64,000 nucleotides of DNA from Actinoplanes octamycinicus (GCF_014205225.1 NZ_JACHNB010000001.1:2957501-3021500), one strand, 5' to 3'. Positions 26,351 through 36,433 are shown, numbered from the stretch's first letter. Translations and numbers: made by a program. Notes: generated from the sequence alone by a model not told the origin.

Positions 26351-27436
26351 ATGAGTCAGCGGGTGCGAGGGGTGATCGCCCGGGAGAAGGGCAAGCCGGT
26401 CGAGGTGGCCACGATCGTGGTGCCCGACCCGGGTCCGGGCGAGGCCGTGGTGCGGGTCCAGGCGTGCGGGGTGTGCCACACCGACCTGCACTACCGGGAG
26501 GGCGGCATCAACGACGACTTCCCGTTCCTGCTCGGGCACGAGGCGGCCGGCGTGGTCGAGGCGGTCGGCGACGGCGTGACCGACGTGGCGCCCGGCGACT
26601 TCGTGGTGCTCAACTGGCGGGCCGTCTGCGGCAACTGCCGGGCCTGTGCCAAAGGCAAGCCGCAGTACTGCTTCAACACGCACAACGCGAAGCAGCGGAT
26701 GACCCTGGAGGACGGCACCGAGCTGTCCCCGGCACTGGGCATCGGCGCCTTCGTGGAGAAGACGCTGGTGCACGCCGGGCAGTGCACCAAGGTCGACCCG
26801 CAGGCCCGCCCGGCCGCGGTCGGCCTGCTCGGCTGCGGCGTGATGGCCGGCCTGGGCGCGGCGATCAACACCGGCGGGGTGACCCGCGGCGACTCGGTCG
26901 CGGTGATCGGCTGCGGCGGGGTCGGTGACGGCGCGGTGGCCGGCGCGGCGCTGGCCGGGGCCACCACGATCATCGCGATCGACACCGACGACCGGAAACT
27001 GGAGTGGGCCCGCGGGTTCGGCGCCACCCACACGGTCAACGCCCGCGAGCACGACGTGGTGGAGCGGGTGCGCGAGCTGACCGGCGGGTTCGGCGCCGAC
27101 GTGGTGATCGAGGCGGTCGGCCGCCCGGAGACCTACCGGCAGGCGTTCTACGCCCGCGACCTGGCCGGCACCGTGGTCCTGGTCGGGGTGCCGACCCCGG
27201 AGATGACGATCGAGCTGCCGCTGCTCGACGTCTTCGGCCGCGGCGGCGCGCTGAAGTCCAGCTGGTACGGCGACTGCCTGCCGAGCCGCGACTTCCCGAT
27301 GCTGACCGAGCTCTACCGGCAGGGCCGCCTCGACCTGGACGCGTTCGTCACCGAGGAGATCCCGCTGGACGGGGTCGAGCAGGCCTTCGCCAAGATGCAC
27401 ACCGGCGACGTGCTCCGCTCAGTCGTCGTCTTCTGA
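26351..27436 (+). CDS. mscR: S-(hydroxymethyl)mycothiol dehydrogenase
   Basis: A 361-residue zinc alcohol dehydrogenase that oxidises the formaldehyde-mycothiol adduct with NAD. The start [19 protein letters not shown] matches the mycothiol-dependent formaldehyde dehydrogenase family closely, so ATG 26351 is preferred to GTG 26342; AAGGGG is 9 nt upstream. Catalytic-zinc residues ([18 protein letters not shown]) and the structural Cys set ([15 protein letters not shown]) are present, as is [10 protein letters not shown] for the cofactor. In many actinobacteria a metallo-beta-lactamase hydrolase gene follows; here a 418-bp palindrome does. Confidence 0.93.
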   Translation: MSQRVRGVIAREKGKPVEVATIVVPDPGPGEAVVRVQACGVCHTDLHYREGGINDDFPFLLGHEAAGVVEAVGDGVTDVAPGDFVVLNWRAVCGNCRACAKGKPQYCFNTHNAKQRMTLEDGTELSPALGIGAFVEKTLVHAGQCTKVDPQARPAAVGLLGCGVMAGLGAAINTGGVTRGDSVAVIGCGGVGDGAVAGAALAGATTIIAIDTDDRKLEWARGFGATHTVNAREHDVVERVRELTGGFGADVVIEAVGRPETYRQAFYARDLAGTVVLVGVPTPEMTIELPLLDVFGRGGALKSSWYGDCLPSRDFPMLTELYRQGRLDLDAFVTEEIPLDGVEQAFAKMHTGDVLRSVVVF

Positions 27437-27500
27437 CTCTCCCCGCGGCGCGTTCCCTCCCCGGGAGCGCGCCGCCGGCGTCGTCCCTCCGGGCATCACC

Positions 27501-27918
27501 ACCATCCCCGCTGCCGCGACACCGCTTCCACCTTGCGGATTCCTTGTCCGTACGACTGGTAGTCCCGTGCCGGCCGGCCCGCGAGGCTCCGGCCCGCCAC
27601 GACCGCAGCGCGTGTCGTGCGGGTCCGCTGGACGCAACGCGACGCCCGCTGTGCCCACGGCCGCGGTGCGCGCACGGCCCCGGCTGGCTCTCACGGGTGT
27701 CTCCGACCCCGCGAGACACCCGTGAGGCCCAGCCGGCACCGGGAGGCGCGCTGCGGTCGGTGAGCACCGCGGACATCGCGGACCGGCGGCGGACCCGCAC
27801 GACACGCGCTGCGGTCGTGGCCGGGCTGGGCCTCGCGGGCCGACTGGCACGGGACCACCAGTCGTACCGGATAAGAAATCCGCAAGGCTGGAAGCGGCGT
27901 CGCGGCAGCGGGGATGGT
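27501..27918. repeat. 418-bp imperfect palindrome (giant inverted repeat)
   Basis: The outer 18 nt (ACCATCCCCGCTGCCGCG at 27501 and its complement ending at 27918) are identical. The next ~110 bp of each arm agree at roughly nine bases in ten by eye. The inner parts are more diverged, and the centre is a perfect 12-bp stem (CACGGGTGTCTC, 27692-27703, with 27713-27724) and a 9-nt loop. It fills the gap between two convergent genes. Both arms carry the same short peptide-like frame (RLVVPC...ARE..ARHDRSACRAGP), as if one fragment had been duplicated head to head. No gene is supported inside. Confidence 0.9.
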
Positions 27919-27924
27919 TCGGGT

Positions 27925-29283
27925 TCAGGCGGCTCGGGCGTAGGCGGGGGCTGACCGGTCCGCCAGCAGGTCGAGGCAGAGCGCGGCGGTCCAGCTGAAG
28001 GCGGGCGCGCCCGATCCGGCCCCGGTGTCCGGGTGGAAGAACTCGTAGTGGCCGTGCTCGTGCACCAGCCGCAGCATCGCCCGGCGCAGCGTCTCCGCCT
28101 CGCCGTGGTGTCCGTGCACCTGCATGCCGCGGCGCAGCAGCCAGTTCACGTTGATCCAGATCGGTCCGCGCCAGTAGCGGCCGGCGTCGAAGTCGGGGCC
28201 GGTCCGGTCGGCGCTCGGCGCGGGCAGCCCGAACCGCTCCGACCGGGCCTCCGTCATGATCGCCTCGGCCCGGTCGGCCGGCAGGTCCGGCAGCATCAGC
28301 GGGAGCAGGCCGCTCACGCAGCGCGCCGGGCTGAGCCGGCCGGTGCGGGCGTCGCGGGCCCGGAAGGTCCGGGTGGCCGGGTCCCACAGCCGCCGGGCGA
28401 GAGCGGCGGTGATCTCCCGCGCCCGGTCCCGGTGCCGGCTCGCGGCACCGGGCCGGCCGAGCACCCCGGCGATCTGCGCGAGGGACAGCTCGGCGCCGGC
28501 CAGGATGCTGTTGAACGCCGGGCACTCCACCACGAACGGGTGCCGCTGGACGAGGTCGGTGTCCGAGTACCCGCCGTCCCGGTAGTTCAGCACCAGCCCG
28601 AGGTAGCGGGCGAAGTCCCGGTCGGTGGGCAGGTGGGTGGCGTCGGCCACGGCCAGGTCCCGGCGCGGGTGCCGGTCCAGCAGGGTGCGGTCGGCCGGCA
28701 CCGCGTCCAGCACGGTGTCCCAGGCCGGGCTGTCGTCCAGCCCGGACTCCCACGGGTGCACGATCGCGGCCAGCCCGGTGCCGCCCGCGTCCCGGCGCTC
28801 GGTCAGGTAGTCCTGCTGGGCGACCAGCCGGGGGTAGAGCCAGGCCAGCTCGGTGCGGGCCTCGCCGGCGCAGGCCGCGCCGTGCGCCGACGCGTGCCGG
28901 TAGACCTCCCAGGCGGCGAGCGCGTGCAGCGGCGGCTGGACCAGCCCGGTGCTGCTGCGCGGCCGGCGCCCGGCGTAGGCCGGCACGTTCCACACGCCCG
29001 GCCCGGGGAAGTAGTCGTCCTCGGCGGTGTCCGGGTCGAAGACGATGTGCGGCACCCGGCCGTCCGGCCACTGCGCCTCGAACAGGCTGCGCAGGTCCCG
29101 CCAGGCCCGGCTGGGGTTGACGTAGGCCAGCCCGATCGCGGTGAACGCGGCGTCCCAGCTCCACTGATGCGGGTAGAGGCGGCGGGACGGCACGGTGTGG
29201 TCACCGGACCAGTTGGTGTCCAGCACCCGGGCGGCGGACTGCCAGAGCTCGGCGGACAGGTCGGAGACAGCCGGTGCGTACAT
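27925..29283 (-). CDS. GH63/MGH-like glycoside hydrolase
   Basis: About 452 residues forming an (alpha/alpha)6 barrel of the mannosylglycerate/glucosylglycerate hydrolase and GH63 C-terminal type: HQWSWDAAFTAIGLAYVN, FFPG-like DDYFPGPGVWNVPAY, ALAAWEVYRH, HPWESGLDDSPAWD, DTDLVQRHPFVVECPAFNS, YWRGPIWINVNWLL and FSWTAALCLDLLA. The acidic residues in WESGLDDS and the late EFFHPDTG region are likely catalytic. ATG 29283 gives a compact start; ATG 29352 is an upstream alternative. There is no signal peptide, so it acts inside the cell on a small glycoside or oligosaccharide. Its stop abuts the large palindrome. Confidence 0.8.
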   Translation of the reverse strand: MYAPAVSDLSAELWQSAARVLDTNWSGDHTVPSRRLYPHQWSWDAAFTAIGLAYVNPSRAWRDLRSLFEAQWPDGRVPHIVFDPDTAEDDYFPGPGVWNVPAYAGRRPRSSTGLVQPPLHALAAWEVYRHASAHGAACAGEARTELAWLYPRLVAQQDYLTERRDAGGTGLAAIVHPWESGLDDSPAWDTVLDAVPADRTLLDRHPRRDLAVADATHLPTDRDFARYLGLVLNYRDGGYSDTDLVQRHPFVVECPAFNSILAGAELSLAQIAGVLGRPGAASRHRDRAREITAALARRLWDPATRTFRARDARTGRLSPARCVSGLLPLMLPDLPADRAEAIMTEARSERFGLPAPSADRTGPDFDAGRYWRGPIWINVNWLLRRGMQVHGHHGEAETLRRAMLRLVHEHGHYEFFHPDTGAGSGAPAFSWTAALCLDLLADRSAPAYARAA

Positions 29284-29414
29284 CAAAGACGTGAGGCCCT
29301 TTCGACTGCGGTCGCCGGTTGACCCCCCGCCATCGGGCGCGCCGCGGTGCATCTGAAGGAACTGCCGGTTGCATCTTCGGTACCACTGCGGCGAGCGGCG
29401 ATAGCGGGGTTACC

Positions 29415-30482
29415 TCAGTTCACGTCGATCTCCCGCCACCAGCGGCTGGTCTCGCCGGGCAGGTAGGGCGAATCCAGCCGCTTCGCCACCACGCCGGACA
29501 AACCCTGCGAGCGTGCCGCGTCCCGGGCGAAGGCGCCACCGCCCGGGAAGAACGGCGGGGTCTGCCAGTGCTCGCCGGCCAGCGCCAGGCCGTCCAGCAG
29601 CTCGCGGCGCTCGGCGTAGCGGAGCCGCTCGGTGGTCCGGTGCCCGTCCAGCCAGAGCAGGTCGTAGATCAGGAAGTGCGCCGGATCGCGGTCGGCCGCC
29701 CGTTTCGGGTTCTTCGCCCGGACCCGCCGGGCCAGCCGGTCCGGGTCCGGCCGGGCGCCGTCGAACACCACCAGCTCGCCGTCGACGATCACCTCGACCG
29801 GCGCGAGGTCCGGCCCGATCGCCCGGACCTCGGGAAAGACCGAGGTCAGCGATTCGCCGCCGGGTCCGCTCAGGTGCAGGCGGCCACCATGGACGTACGC
29901 CAGGGCGCGCTGCCCGGCCCAGCGCATCTCGTAGCCCCACGCGGCGTCGTCGGCGGGCAGCGTGGCCGCCCGGGTGGCCAGCATCGGCCGCAGCTCGGCC
30001 GGCATCGGCTCCCAGCCCGGCTCCGGCGGGTCCATCCGGCGGACCATCCAGTCCGCGCCGTCGGTCTGGAAGAAGACGTATCGACCCCTCGTGCGATCAC
30101 CGTGAAAGGTGACGCTGATCTCGTCGGGACGCCACTTGCCGGTCTCGTAGGTGCCCGAGTCGAAGATCGTCATCCGGCCGCCGCCGTACTCGCCGGCCGG
30201 GATCTCGCCGGCGAAGTCCAGGTACTCCAGCGGGTGGTCCTCGGTGTGCTTGGCCAGGTTGTTGCGGGCCTGGTCGCGGGGGAGGCCGCGCGGGACGGCG
30301 AACGAGACGAGCACGCCGTCGCGTTCCAGCCGGACGTCCCAGTGCAGGCTGCGGGCGTGGTGCTGCTGGATCACGAAGCGGTGCCGTTCGTCCGCCGTGC
30401 CCGGTCCGGGCGCGGCGGGGACCGGTTCGGGGGTACGGGCGGGGTCGCGCTTGCGGCGGTACTCGTCCAGACGGTCCGGCAT
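29415..30482 (-). CDS. LigD-like 3'-phosphoesterase with degenerate ATP-dependent ligase domain
   Basis: 355 residues; the true start is MPDRLDEYRRKRD at 30482. The N-terminal half is the LigD 3'-phosphoesterase: QQHHARSLHWDVRLE keeps the His/His/Asp/Arg metal set, and EDHPLEYLDF and GEYGGGRMTIFDSGTYE complete it. The second half resembles the ligase adenylation domain (VEVIVDGELVVFD, FLIYDLLWLDG, SGVVAKRLDSPY), but motif I reads YEMRWAGQR where KxDGxR is expected. The adenylated Lys and the Asp are gone, and the C-terminal OB domain is missing. A 3'-end healing enzyme with a non-catalytic ligase-like module is likely. Broken-end repair with Ku is inferred. Confidence 0.85.
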   Translation of the reverse strand: MPDRLDEYRRKRDPARTPEPVPAAPGPGTADERHRFVIQQHHARSLHWDVRLERDGVLVSFAVPRGLPRDQARNNLAKHTEDHPLEYLDFAGEIPAGEYGGGRMTIFDSGTYETGKWRPDEISVTFHGDRTRGRYVFFQTDGADWMVRRMDPPEPGWEPMPAELRPMLATRAATLPADDAAWGYEMRWAGQRALAYVHGGRLHLSGPGGESLTSVFPEVRAIGPDLAPVEVIVDGELVVFDGARPDPDRLARRVRAKNPKRAADRDPAHFLIYDLLWLDGHRTTERLRYAERRELLDGLALAGEHWQTPPFFPGGGAFARDAARSQGLSGVVAKRLDSPYLPGETSRWWREIDVN

Positions 30483-30794
30483 GTACTGATTCTGCCGTCC
30501 GATCGAGCGGCCGGGAATTGTCGTACCCCGATGGTTGGGTGTGGACATGACGGGGACCACACTTTCGCCGCTGGTGCCGCGCCGCCTGATCCGGGCGCGC
30601 CGGGCGGTCGCGCTCGCCCGGGCCGGTCGCGCGTTCGCCGCCGTGGAGCCACCCGCGGGGGTGACGCCAAAGCGGTCGGATACGCCGAGTGCAGGGCGAA
30701 TCGGATTCGATGTTGATCGTGGGTTTCCCGCGACGGTGGCGCGCGGTAGTGTTCTGGCTCCGACGCGTATCCATCGACAGGAAGGCGTTGGCCG
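30483..30794. other. Divergent promoter region
   Basis: 312 bp between the LigD-like gene and the FAD monooxygenase. It likely holds both promoters. A possible 84-codon frame (ATG 30547 to 30798) ends in an ATGA overlap with the monooxygenase start, but its R/A/P-rich product has no family look. Confidence 0.4.
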
Positions 30795-31901
30795 ATGACC
30801 TTGCGCATCCTCGTGGTGGGCGCCGGCATCGCCGGTCTGGCAGCGGCCCGGGGGCTGCGAGTCGCGGGCTTCCGCCCGGACGTGGTGGAGGCTCTGCCGG
30901 CCACCATGAGCCCCAGCGCCGGGATCTATCTGCCCGGCAACGCCTCCCGCGCGCTGCGCCTGCTCGGTCTCGACGTCCCGCTGCGCCCGCTCGGCGACCT
31001 GATCTTCCGGCAGGTCTTCCTGGACGCGCGCGGCCGCGAGCTGTTCGAGATGGATGTGGCCGGGCTCTGGGCCGGGGTCGGCGAGTCCCGCGCGCTGTCC
31101 CGCGCCGACCTGCAGCAGGTGCTGCTCACCGGGGTCGGCGGCGAGGTGCGTTACGACACCGAGGTGCGTGACCTGCAGATCGTCGAGGGCGGCGCCAAGG
31201 TGGAGTTCACCACCGGCGCCATCGCGGAGTACGACCTGGTGGTCGGCGCCGACGGCCGCCGCTCGACGATCCGCGAGAAGATCGGGCTGGGCGGCCCGGC
31301 CACGCCGACCGGGCAGATCGTCTACCGCGCGGTGGTCTCCGGCGGCCCGCCGCTCACCGACTGGACCGCGGTGCTCGGCCGGCGGGCGCAGTTCGTCGCG
31401 ATGCCGATGGGCGGTCGCAAGATCTACTGCTACGCCGACGAGACCGCGCCCGACGCGCCCGACCCGGCCGACCCGCGCGCCCGGGTCCAGGAGGTGTTCG
31501 GCTCGTTCGGCGGCCCGGTGCCGGCCATCCTCGACCGGATCGAGAAGGTGTCGGTCGCCCGGACCGACGAGGTGGTCCTGCCGTCCTGGTCGAGCGGGCC
31601 GGTGGTGCTGGTCGGCGACGCCGCGCACGCCACCGCGCCGACCCTGGCCCAGGGCGCCGCGATGTCCTTCGAGGACGGCTTCGTGCTCGGTCAGGAGCTG
31701 CGCCGGGCCGAGGGCGGCATCGCCGGCGCGCTGCGCGCCTATGAGCAGCGGCGCCGCCCGCGCTGCGCCGACGTGCGCGACCGGACCCGCGAGCGGGACC
31801 GGACCCGGGACGTGCCGCCGTCGCTGCGCGACCCGATGCTGCGCCGCCGTGGCCTCCGCATCTTCACCGATCAGTACAAGGGTCTGCTGGCCCCGGTCTA
31901 G
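30795..31901 (+). CDS. FAD-dependent class A monooxygenase
   Basis: 368 residues. GAGIAGLAAARGL binds the FAD adenylate, VVGADGRRSTIRE is the conserved DG motif, and VLVGDAAHATAPTLAQGAAM is the GD motif that closes the site. The order is that of p-hydroxybenzoate-hydroxylase-like NAD(P)H-dependent aromatic hydroxylases. The substrate is unknown. AGGAAGG lies about 9 nt before the ATG. The C-terminus is Arg-rich. Confidence 0.9.
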   Translation: MTLRILVVGAGIAGLAAARGLRVAGFRPDVVEALPATMSPSAGIYLPGNASRALRLLGLDVPLRPLGDLIFRQVFLDARGRELFEMDVAGLWAGVGESRALSRADLQQVLLTGVGGEVRYDTEVRDLQIVEGGAKVEFTTGAIAEYDLVVGADGRRSTIREKIGLGGPATPTGQIVYRAVVSGGPPLTDWTAVLGRRAQFVAMPMGGRKIYCYADETAPDAPDPADPRARVQEVFGSFGGPVPAILDRIEKVSVARTDEVVLPSWSSGPVVLVGDAAHATAPTLAQGAAMSFEDGFVLGQELRRAEGGIAGALRAYEQRRRPRCADVRDRTRERDRTRDVPPSLRDPMLRRRGLRIFTDQYKGLLAPV

Positions 31902-32049
31902 CCCTCGCGTTACCACGCCGCGTTCGTCCTAGGTGGCCCTTTGGTCACCCCGCGACGGCCGAAGGTCGTCGGGGGACTATTCTGCCAGCGAGGTACGCCC
32001 GATCTTCGTGGCGTGCCGAGTGGGACGAACGAGACAACGGAGGCAATTC

Positions 32050-33810
32050 GTGACGACCGTTGCGCCGTCGCCGATCGCGACCCGTCCATATCCGGTCAGG
32101 CGGCAGGTCAAGGGTTCGGCATTCGCCCGGATCCTGCGCACGACGGACGCGAAGCAGATCGGGATCATGTACATGATCACCGCCTTCGTGTTCTTCCTGC
32201 TCGGCGGCCTCATGGCGCTGCTGATGCGGGCCGAGCTGGCCCGGCCGGGGATGCAGATCCTCTCGCCGGAGCAGTTCAACCAGCTGTTCACCATGCACGG
32301 CACGATCATGCTGCTGTTCTTCGCGACACCGATCGTGTTCGCGTTCGGCAACTACGTGGTGCCGATCCAGATCGGCGCGCCCGACGTGTCGTTCCCGCGG
32401 CTGAACGCGTTCGCGTACTGGCTGTACCTCTTCGGTGGTCTGATCACCATCGGCGGCTTCCTCACCCCGGGTGGCGCGGCCGACTTCGGCTGGTTCGCCT
32501 ACACGCCGCTGAGCGACTCGCTGCACTCGCCGGGCGTCGGCGGCAACATGTGGGTGGTCGGCCTGGCGATCTCGGGTCTGGGCACGATCCTCGGCTCGGT
32601 GAACCTGATCACCACGATCCTGACCCTGCGGGCCCCGGGCATGACCATGTTCCGGATGCCGATCATGACCTGGAACATGCTGGTCACGGCGCTGCTCGCG
32701 GTGATGGTCTTCCCGTTCCTGGCGGCGGCGCTGTTCGCCCTCGCCGCGGACCGGGTGCTCGGCGCGCACGTCTTCGACGTGGAGACCGGCGGCCCGATGC
32801 TCTGGCAGCACCTCTTCTGGTTCTTCGGCCACCCCGAGGTCTACATCATCGCCCTGCCGTTCTTCGGCATCATCACCGAGGTCATCCCGGTCTTCAGCCG
32901 CAAGCCGGTCTTCGGCTACAAGGGCCTGGTCGCCGCGACCCTGCTGATCGGCGCGCTGTCGATGTCGGTGTGGGCGCACCACATGTTCGTCACCGGCCAG
33001 GTGCTGCTGCCGTTCTTCAGCTTCCTGAGCTTCCTGATCGCGGTCCCGACCGGCATGAAGTTCTTCGTCTGGATCGGCACCATGTGGCGCGGCCAGATCA
33101 GCTTCGAGGCGCCGATGCTCTTCGCGATCGGCTTCATGGTGACGTTCCTCTTCGGTGGTCTGTCCGGCGTGCTGCTGGCCGCCCCGCCGATCGACTTCCA
33201 CGTGTCGGACTCGTACTTCGTGATCGCGCACTTCCACTACGTGCTGTTCGGCACGATCGTGTTCGCGGTCTTCTCCGGCATCTACTTCTGGTTCCCGAAG
33301 ATGTTCGGCCGCTACCTGGACGAGCGCCTCGCCAAGGTGCACTTCTGGCTGACCTTCATCGGTTTCCACACCACCTTCCTGGTGCAGCACTGGCTGGGCA
33401 CCAAGGGCATGCCCCGGCGCTACGCCGACTACCTGCCCACCGACGGCTTCACCACGCTGAACACGGTCTCCACGATCGGCTCGTTCGTGCTGGGTCTGGC
33501 CACGCTGCCGTTCCTCTACAACATCTGGAAGTCCTACAAGGTGGGCAAGGTCGCCACCGCGGACGACCCGTGGGGCCACGGCAACTCGCTGGAGTGGGCG
33601 ACCACCACCCCGCCGCCGCTGCGCAACTTCGACCGGATGCCGCGGATCCGCTCCGAGCGGCCCGCCTTCGACCTGAAGTTCCCCGAGCTGGCCGCGGGTG
33701 ACCAGGGCTCGGTCGCCGGCCCGCCGGAGGGCGGGGCCCGGATGCTGAGCCACGAGTCCGACGGTGGGGCGACCTACCAGGAGGACACCGCGAGCAACAA
33801 GGACAACTGA
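32050..33810 (+). CDS. ctaD: Cytochrome c oxidase subunit I
   Basis: 586 residues, the catalytic heme a/heme a3-CuB subunit of the aa3 oxidase in the membrane. GTG 32050 is chosen because GGAGG is 6 nt upstream and the product starts [15 protein letters not shown]; the frame runs open to 31933 without RBS support. About 12 helices are visible. Ligand motifs: [11 protein letters not shown] (heme a His), [10 protein letters not shown] (CuB His and cross-linked Tyr), WAHHMFVTG (CuB His pair) and [11 protein letters not shown] (heme a3 and heme a His). The C-terminal 50 residues are a hydrophilic tail. Subunits II and III are not in the window. Confidence 0.97.
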   Translation: MTTVAPSPIATRPYPVRRQVKGSAFARILRTTDAKQIGIMYMITAFVFFLLGGLMALLMRAELARPGMQILSPEQFNQLFTMHGTIMLLFFATPIVFAFGNYVVPIQIGAPDVSFPRLNAFAYWLYLFGGLITIGGFLTPGGAADFGWFAYTPLSDSLHSPGVGGNMWVVGLAISGLGTILGSVNLITTILTLRAPGMTMFRMPIMTWNMLVTALLAVMVFPFLAAALFALAADRVLGAHVFDVETGGPMLWQHLFWFFGHPEVYIIALPFFGIITEVIPVFSRKPVFGYKGLVAATLLIGALSMSVWAHHMFVTGQVLLPFFSFLSFLIAVPTGMKFFVWIGTMWRGQISFEAPMLFAIGFMVTFLFGGLSGVLLAAPPIDFHVSDSYFVIAHFHYVLFGTIVFAVFSGIYFWFPKMFGRYLDERLAKVHFWLTFIGFHTTFLVQHWLGTKGMPRRYADYLPTDGFTTLNTVSTIGSFVLGLATLPFLYNIWKSYKVGKVATADDPWGHGNSLEWATTTPPPLRNFDRMPRIRSERPAFDLKFPELAAGDQGSVAGPPEGGARMLSHESDGGATYQEDTASNKDN

Positions 33811-33818
33811 GTCCGCGC

Positions 33819-33854
33819 GAAGCGGCCCGCACTCTCCGGAGTGCGGGCCGCTTC
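33819..33854 (+). terminator. Rho-independent-like terminator of ctaD
   Basis: GAAGCGGCCCGCACTC pairs perfectly over 16 bp with a 4-nt TCCG loop and is followed by GTTTTCC. It begins 9 bp after the ctaD stop. Confidence 0.9.
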
Positions 33855-34032
33855 GTTTTCCGGTTCTCTCCGGCTGATCGGCTTGCGTTTCGCGGGTGTC
33901 CCGTCGCCCCCGCCCAGGTCGCGGCCTTCCGGCGCCGGTGGGCTGCCCGCCTGGCCCGAGGTGAGCTGCGCCAAAGCCGTTGGTTTCTGTCGTACCCCTG
34001 CGAGAGGATCGGCGGCGGAGGTCAGGATCGTC

Positions 34033-35454
34033 ATGTTGCTCAAGCCTTACCGGGAAACCCTCGCGCTGCCCAAGATTCCGTCGTTGCTGGTGGTCGCGAC
34101 GCTGGCCCGCATCCCGATCGCGGCCGCCGCCGTCGTGCTCACCCTGCACGTCGTCACCGACCTCGACCGGGGTTACGGCGCGGCCGGCCTGGTCGGCGCG
34201 GCCGCGACGATCGGCGGTTCGTTCGGCGCCCCGGTGATGGGCCGGCTGGTCGACCGGCGCGGGCTGCGCCCGGTGCTGGTGCTGACCACCGTGGCCGAGG
34301 TGATCTATTGGCTGGTCGCCCAGGCGTTGCCCTATTGGGCGCTGCTGCCGGTCGCGGTGGTCGGTGGCTTCCTGGCCCTGCCGGCCTTCTCGGTGGCCCG
34401 CCAGTCGATCGCCGCGCTGACCCCGGAGTCGCATCGGCTGCCCGCGTTCGCCCTCGACTCGATGACCACCGAGCTGTCGTTCATGGCCGGCCCGGCCCTC
34501 GGCGTGCTGATCGCGACCAGCGCGGCCGGCCCGCGCGTCGCCATGCTCACCCTGGCCGGCGGCATCCTGCTGGCCGGCCTCGGCCTGTGGCTGCTCAACC
34601 CGCCGACCCGGGCCGACCACGAGGCCCCGGTCTCGGCCGGCGAGCGGGTCGCCCGGCGCGAGTGGCTCAAGCCGCGGTTCGTCGCCGTCCTGGCCGTCAC
34701 GATGGCCGCCACGCTGGTCCTCTCCGGCACCGACGTGTCGGTGGTCGCGGTGCTGCGCGAGTCCGGCGAGCTGAGCTGGAGCGGCCTGGTGATGTCGCTG
34801 TGGGCGCTGTTCTCCCTGATCGGCGGCTTCGCCTACGGCACGGTGCGGCGCGGCCTGCCGGTGCTCGCCCTGTTCATCCCGATGGCCGTGCTGACCGTCC
34901 CGGTCGGCCTGGGCGGCTCCCACTGGTGGCTGCTGGCCCTGCTGCTGATCCCGGCCGGTGCCCTCTGCGCCCCGACCATCACCGCCAGCTCGTCCGCGAT
35001 CAGCCAGATGATCCCGGCCGCCGCCCGCGGCGAGGCGATGGGCCTGCACAATTCCGCCCTCACCGTCGGCGTCGCCCTCGGCGGCCCGCTGGCCGGCCTG
35101 GCCATCGACTCCTTCGGCCCGACGTGGGGCTTCGCCGCCGTCGGCGCCGTCGGCGTCCTGGTCGCCTTGCTGGTCCTCCCCGCCGAACTACGCCGCCGCC
35201 ACACCCCACCCACCCCAGACCCCACCGAGGCCGCCACCGGCCCGGTCGCGCCTTCCGCGGGCGCGGTCGTGCTCTCCGCGGACCCGGTCGTGCCTTCCGC
35301 GGACCCGGCCGCGTCGACCGCGGATCCGGCGGATGCGATCGTGCCCGGTCCTGACCCGGCCGCTGGCGTCGAGCCGGCCGGGGATGTCGAGCTGGCTTCG
35401 GTCCGGCCGGCTTCGGTCCGGCCGGCTTCGGGGTCCGCTTCCGGCGGCCGCTGA
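34033..35454 (+). CDS. MFS transporter with repetitive C-terminal tail
   Basis: 473 residues; start MLLKPYRETLALPKIPSL at ATG 34033 with GGAGGT about 10 nt upstream. The upstream part of the frame lies in the ctaD terminator. Twelve hydrophobic segments and the MFS loop GRLVDRRGLRP between helices 2 and 3 are visible. The substrate is unknown; the family includes drug exporters. The last 75 residues are soluble and Ala/Pro/Asp/Val-rich with repeats of SADPVVPSADPA and SVRPA, encoded by imperfect short tandem units that run into the repeat field downstream. Confidence 0.88.
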   Translation: MLLKPYRETLALPKIPSLLVVATLARIPIAAAAVVLTLHVVTDLDRGYGAAGLVGAAATIGGSFGAPVMGRLVDRRGLRPVLVLTTVAEVIYWLVAQALPYWALLPVAVVGGFLALPAFSVARQSIAALTPESHRLPAFALDSMTTELSFMAGPALGVLIATSAAGPRVAMLTLAGGILLAGLGLWLLNPPTRADHEAPVSAGERVARREWLKPRFVAVLAVTMAATLVLSGTDVSVVAVLRESGELSWSGLVMSLWALFSLIGGFAYGTVRRGLPVLALFIPMAVLTVPVGLGGSHWWLLALLLIPAGALCAPTITASSSAISQMIPAAARGEAMGLHNSALTVGVALGGPLAGLAIDSFGPTWGFAAVGAVGVLVALLVLPAELRRRHTPPTPDPTEAATGPVAPSAGAVVLSADPVVPSADPAASTADPADAIVPGPDPAAGVEPAGDVELASVRPASVRPASGSASGGR

Positions 35455-35605
35455 CCGGAGCCCGGACTGGCCAGGTCGAGCGCTTCCAGCTCGCCTGGCC
35501 CACGCCGGCGCGCCCGCCGGTGGCCGGGCCGCTGGAGGGCCGGACCGGATGGGCCCGTGCCCTCGCCTGCGGCCCCATCCGGTCCGGCGGTGCCCATCCG
35601 GCGGT

Positions 35606-35890
35606 CGCGCGGCTTGGAGCGCGCTTGGCCGCGCTGCACGGGAACGTCTGCCCGCGCGGCTTGGAGCGCGCTGCACGGGAACGTCTGCCCGCGCCGCTTG
35701 GAACGCGCTCGGCCGCGCTGCACGGGAACGTCTGCCCGCGCCGCTTGGAACGCGCCTGCCCGCGCCGGACGGGAACGCCCGTCCGCGCCGCTTGGAATGC
35801 GTTCGGCCGCGCTGCACGGGAACGCCCGTCCGCGCCGCTTGGAATGCGTTCGGCCGCGCTGCACGGGAACGCCTGTCCGCGCCGCTTGGA
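35606..35890. repeat. 47-bp tandem repeat array, about 6-7 units
   Basis: The anchor CTTGGA occurs at 35613, 35660, 35697, 35744, 35791, 35838 and 35885. All steps are 47 bp except one shortened to 37. Units share CGCGCCGCTTGGAA...GCACGGGAACG. It lies between convergent genes and no coding role is supported. Confidence 0.92.
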
Positions 35891-36400
35891 AGGGAGTGCC
35901 GTTGGAGGCGCCGTTCGCGCGGCTTGAGACGTGCCGCTCGTGCTGCTCGGAGCGCGTTCGGTCTCGCTGTGCAAGGCGGCTTACTGCGTCGTTCGGCGGG
36001 CGCCGAGCGTGGTGGGGACGTGCCGAGCGCGGTACGGGAAGGTCTGTCCGCGCCGCTTGGAAGGGAGTGCCGTTGGAGGCGCCGTTCGCGCGGCTTGAGA
36101 CGTGCCGCTCGTGCTGCTCGGAGCGCGTTCGGTCTCGCTGTGCAAGGCGGCTTACTGCGTCGTTCGGCGGGCGCCGAGCGTGGTGGGGACGTGCCGAGCG
36201 CGGTACGGGAACGTCTGTCCGCGCCGCTTGGAAGGGAGTGCCGTTGGAGGCGCCGTTCGCGCGGCTTGAGACGTGCCGCTCGTGCTGCTCGGAACGCGTT
36301 CGGTTTCGCTGCGCAAGGCGGCTGACTGCGTCGTTCGGCGGGCGCCGAGCGTGGTTGGCGAGCGCGGTGGGGACGTGCCGAGCGCGATGGGCGGGACGGA
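35885..36400. repeat. 171-bp tandem repeat, 3 copies
   Basis: Copies start at 35885, 36056 and 36227 (171 bp apart). The first two are nearly identical and the third carries substitutions and a small insertion near its end. The array grows out of the 47-bp array, sharing its CGCCGCTTGGAA edge. 171 is a multiple of 3, so long open frames cross it on several strands, but none has a proper start or family match. Confidence 0.92.
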
Positions 36401-36433
36401 CCGGCCGGAAGGAGGTTCGCTTTTCCGCCGGGG

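Noticed and set aside
30535..30798. 87-codon frame ending in ATGA overlap with the FAD monooxygenase
   Set aside because: The overlap is suggestive, but the product is R/A/P-rich without family features and the stretch must hold two divergent promoters.
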